Below, in pieces: positions 21,714 through 23,087 of a stretch of 23,087 nt of DNA (position 1 is its first letter; every line of letters starts with the position of its first letter). Below the pieces are notes generated by a model. It was given only the letters and a program-made list of their open reading frames with translations. It was not told where the DNA came from and made no database searches. A program made the position numbers and the translations under genes. Origin of the DNA: JANYCG01 sp031418395 (GTDB taxonomy: Bacteria > Pseudomonadota > Gammaproteobacteria > Burkholderiales > Burkholderiaceae_C); assembly GCA_031418395.1 (NCBI GenBank), contig JANOXL010000249.1, positions 1 to 23,087 on the forward strand, read 5' to 3'.

Positions 21714-21814
21714 TTAACATGGTTGTTAATTTTCATCACTGCACCGATGTGATGCATAAATTTTTGGGCATTAGGTCACGTGCTTATTGGATAGTTTGCT
21801 ATTAATTTGGTAAC
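21714..21814 (+). repeat. Dispersed composite repeat, copy 4
   Basis: The head dyad TTAACATGGTTGTTAA at 21714-21729 has perfect arms. GGTC starts at 21774, 60 bp from the head start and so about 10 bp less than in the other copies. The tail hairpin GCTAT-N7-GTAAC is at 21798-21814, again exactly 24 bp after GGTC. It fills much of the 285-bp gap between the divergent regulator and monooxygenase genes. Confidence 0.75.
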
Positions 21815-21864
21815 ATACTGAATGGGCAGACTTGCGGACCAAGCGCCCGCCTGCGCCCGCCCCG

Positions 21865-21870
21865 TAAGAT
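21865..21870 (+). promoter_or_regulatory. -10-like box TAAGAT directly before the monooxygenase ATG
   Basis: TAAGAT is followed by six bases and then ATG 21877, with no ribosome site between, the same geometry as at 7156. The same hexamer in a similar context (CGTAAGAT) is the -10 of the diguanylate cyclase promoter. No matching -35 hexamer was found. Confidence 0.4.
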
Positions 21871-21876
21871 GTACCC

Positions 21877-23087
21877 ATGCCTCGTTCTTCTTCGCTCCCT
21901 GCCGACACGCTTGACGTGTTGATCGTCGGCGCTGGATTCGCCGGTTTGTACATGCTCTACAAGGCGCGTCAAAAGGGCCTGACGGCCCGTGTGCTCGAAG
22001 CCGCCGACAGTGTGGGCGGCACCTGGTACCACAACCGTTACCCTGGCGCGCGGGTGGACATTCAAAGCCTGGAATATTCCTTCAGCTTTGACGAGGCGCT
22101 GCAACAAGAGTGGCGCTGGAGCGAACGTTACGCCAGCGCGCCCGAGCTGCTGCGTTACGCCAACCACGTGGCCGACCGCTTCGCCTTACGCGACGGCATC
22201 CAGCTCAACACCCGGGTTGCGGCGGCCTCGTGGCAGGAAGACAAGCAGGTTTGGCAGGTGCGATCAGAAGCTGGCGATGTTTGGCAGGCGCGTTTTATGG
22301 TGATGGCCAGCGGCCCCTTGTCCAGCCCGAACACGCCAGATTTTGCTGGCCTGGGAGATTTCAAAGGGGACGTCTTCCACACCGCGAAGTGGCCCAAAAC
22401 ACCAGTGGATTTCACAGGTCAACGGGTCGCGGTGATCGGCACCGGCTCCTCTGGGGTGCAGAGCATTCCCATGATTGCAAGGCAAGCGGCCCAAGTCACC
22501 GTATTCCAACGCTCGGCCGCGTATGCCGTGCCGGCCCACAATGGTCCGCTGGATCCTGAACTCGAAGCCGCAGTCAAAGCCGATTACGCGGGCTTGCGGC
22601 AACGTAACCTGGCCATGCAGGGCGGGTTCGGTGCGCTGCACCCACCCAATATGGTCTCGGCGCTGGCGGTCAGCCCCGAGGAGCGCGAGGCCGAGTTCGA
22701 GCGGCGCTGGCAGCTCGGTGGCTTTGCCATGCTGGCAGCCTTTAGCGACCTGTTGCGCCGCCCGGCGGCCAATGCACTGGTGGCTGAGTTTGTACGTGGC
22801 AAGATTCGCGGCATCGTCAAAGACCCGGCGACGGCCGAGTTGCTGTGCCCCAGTTACACCATGGGTTGCAAACGCCTGTGTGTGGATACCGGGTATTACG
22901 ACACGTTTAACCAGCCCCATGTGAAGCTGGTCGATATCAGCCAGCAGCCGATTGATCACATCACCGCCACGGGATTGGTGACGGGCGGCCAGCACCATGA
23001 GTTCGACGCCTTGGTACTGGCCACCGGGTTTGATGCGATTACCGGTACGCTGATGCGTATCGACCTGCGCGGGCGCGGGGGCGTGCG
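21877..23087 (+). CDS. Baeyer-Villiger-type flavin monooxygenase, 5' part
   Basis: The frame is open from ATG 21877 to the right edge (403 codons), so the C-terminus is missing; the family is usually 500-600 residues. It carries a FAD Rossmann motif (VLIVGAGFAGLYML, near residue 15), the block GGTWYHNRYPGARVDIQS, the Baeyer-Villiger fingerprint F-x-G-x3-H-T-x2-W-P (FKGDVFHTAKWP) and the NADPH Rossmann motif GTGSSGVQ. LVLATGFDA is a further family block. These features match cyclohexanone-monooxygenase-like enzymes that insert oxygen into ketones using NADPH, FAD and O2. The natural substrate is unknown. The gene is divergent from the two-component system with repeat copy 4 in between. No neighbouring catabolic gene is visible before the window ends. 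Confidence 0.93.
   Translation, partial: MPRSSSLPADTLDVLIVGAGFAGLYMLYKARQKGLTARVLEAADSVGGTWYHNRYPGARVDIQSLEYSFSFDEALQQEWRWSERYASAPELLRYANHVADRFALRDGIQLNTRVAAASWQEDKQVWQVRSEAGDVWQARFMVMASGPLSSPNTPDFAGLGDFKGDVFHTAKWPKTPVDFTGQRVAVIGTGSSGVQSIPMIARQAAQVTVFQRSAAYAVPAHNGPLDPELEAAVKADYAGLRQRNLAMQGGFGALHPPNMVSALAVSPEEREAEFERRWQLGGFAMLAAFSDLLRRPAANALVAEFVRGKIRGIVKDPATAELLCPSYTMGCKRLCVDTGYYDTFNQPHVKLVDISQQPIDHITATGLVTGGQHHEFDALVLATGFDAITGTLMRIDLRGRGGV

Noticed and set aside
21592..21720. 43-residue N-terminal extension of the OmpR regulator
   Set aside because: The ATG lies inside the repeat dyad with no ribosome site, and the extra residues do not resemble a receiver domain.

Overview
The window looks like a chromosomal, origin-proximal segment of a GC-rich betaproteobacterium, most likely a Comamonadaceae member related to Rhodoferax, Polaromonas or Acidovorax. 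This rests on the dnaN-gyrB order, a GyrB of the long beta/gamma-proteobacterial type, RdgC, an NnrU-family protein, an orphan Bug-type (TctC) binding protein, and AT-rich GCTAT...ATAGC intergenic repeats of a kind I associate with that family. The taxon is an inference, not a search result.

Layout. 1-3344: the 3' half of dnaN, an intrinsic terminator, and complete gyrB. 3361-5497: a small, more AT-rich accessory islet with a nucleotidyltransferase and its small overlapping partner, a DUF1272 zinc-ribbon protein, a solitary DUF3883 (PD-(D/E)XK-like) protein and an unknown conserved-looking ORF. 5864-10039: a plus-strand run of membrane-anchored metallophosphoesterase, alpha/beta hydrolase, diguanylate cyclase, NnrU-like membrane protein and a glutaredoxin-fold protein with no cysteine. 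10285-11985: a divergent pair, a Spy/CpxP-like periplasmic protein and rdgC. 12058-14046: an alpha/beta hydrolase and a Bug-type solute-binding protein. 14051-16601: divergent copper genes, CopZ-like chaperone and CopA P-type ATPase. 16598-17341: an Asp/Glu/hydantoin racemase-like enzyme converging on copA. 17646-21591: a minus-strand block of OmpR-type regulator, hybrid PAS histidine kinase, a tiny exported Asn-Gly-Leu repeat protein and an exported cysteine-containing protein. 21877-end: the 5' part of a Baeyer-Villiger-type flavin monooxygenase.

The two most unusual things are these. (1) A dispersed intergenic repeat of about 101-111 bp occurs four times, at 5632-5742, 10054-10163, 17534-17644 and 21714-21814. 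Each copy has a head dyad close to TTAACATGGGTGTTAA, a GGTC block 60-70 bp later, and, exactly 24 bp after that, a 17-bp GCTAT-N7-ATAGC hairpin. A lone tail hairpin also lies between dnaN and gyrB. (2) The minus-strand block encodes a two-component system followed by two exported proteins, one a 13-unit N-[GA]-L repeat protein. Between kinase and repeat gene lie four GTTTCAA boxes spaced close to whole helical turns, which look like a response-regulator-type operator. This could be an uncharacterised signal-responsive envelope system.

Other oddities: six 9-bp tandem repeats in front of rdgC, a REP-like inverted repeat translated as part of a signal peptide, a 103-bp hairpin-forming element upstream of the racemase gene, and -10 boxes placed so close to ATG codons that leaderless transcripts are likely. 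No rRNA, tRNA, CRISPR array, transposase or phage gene was seen.
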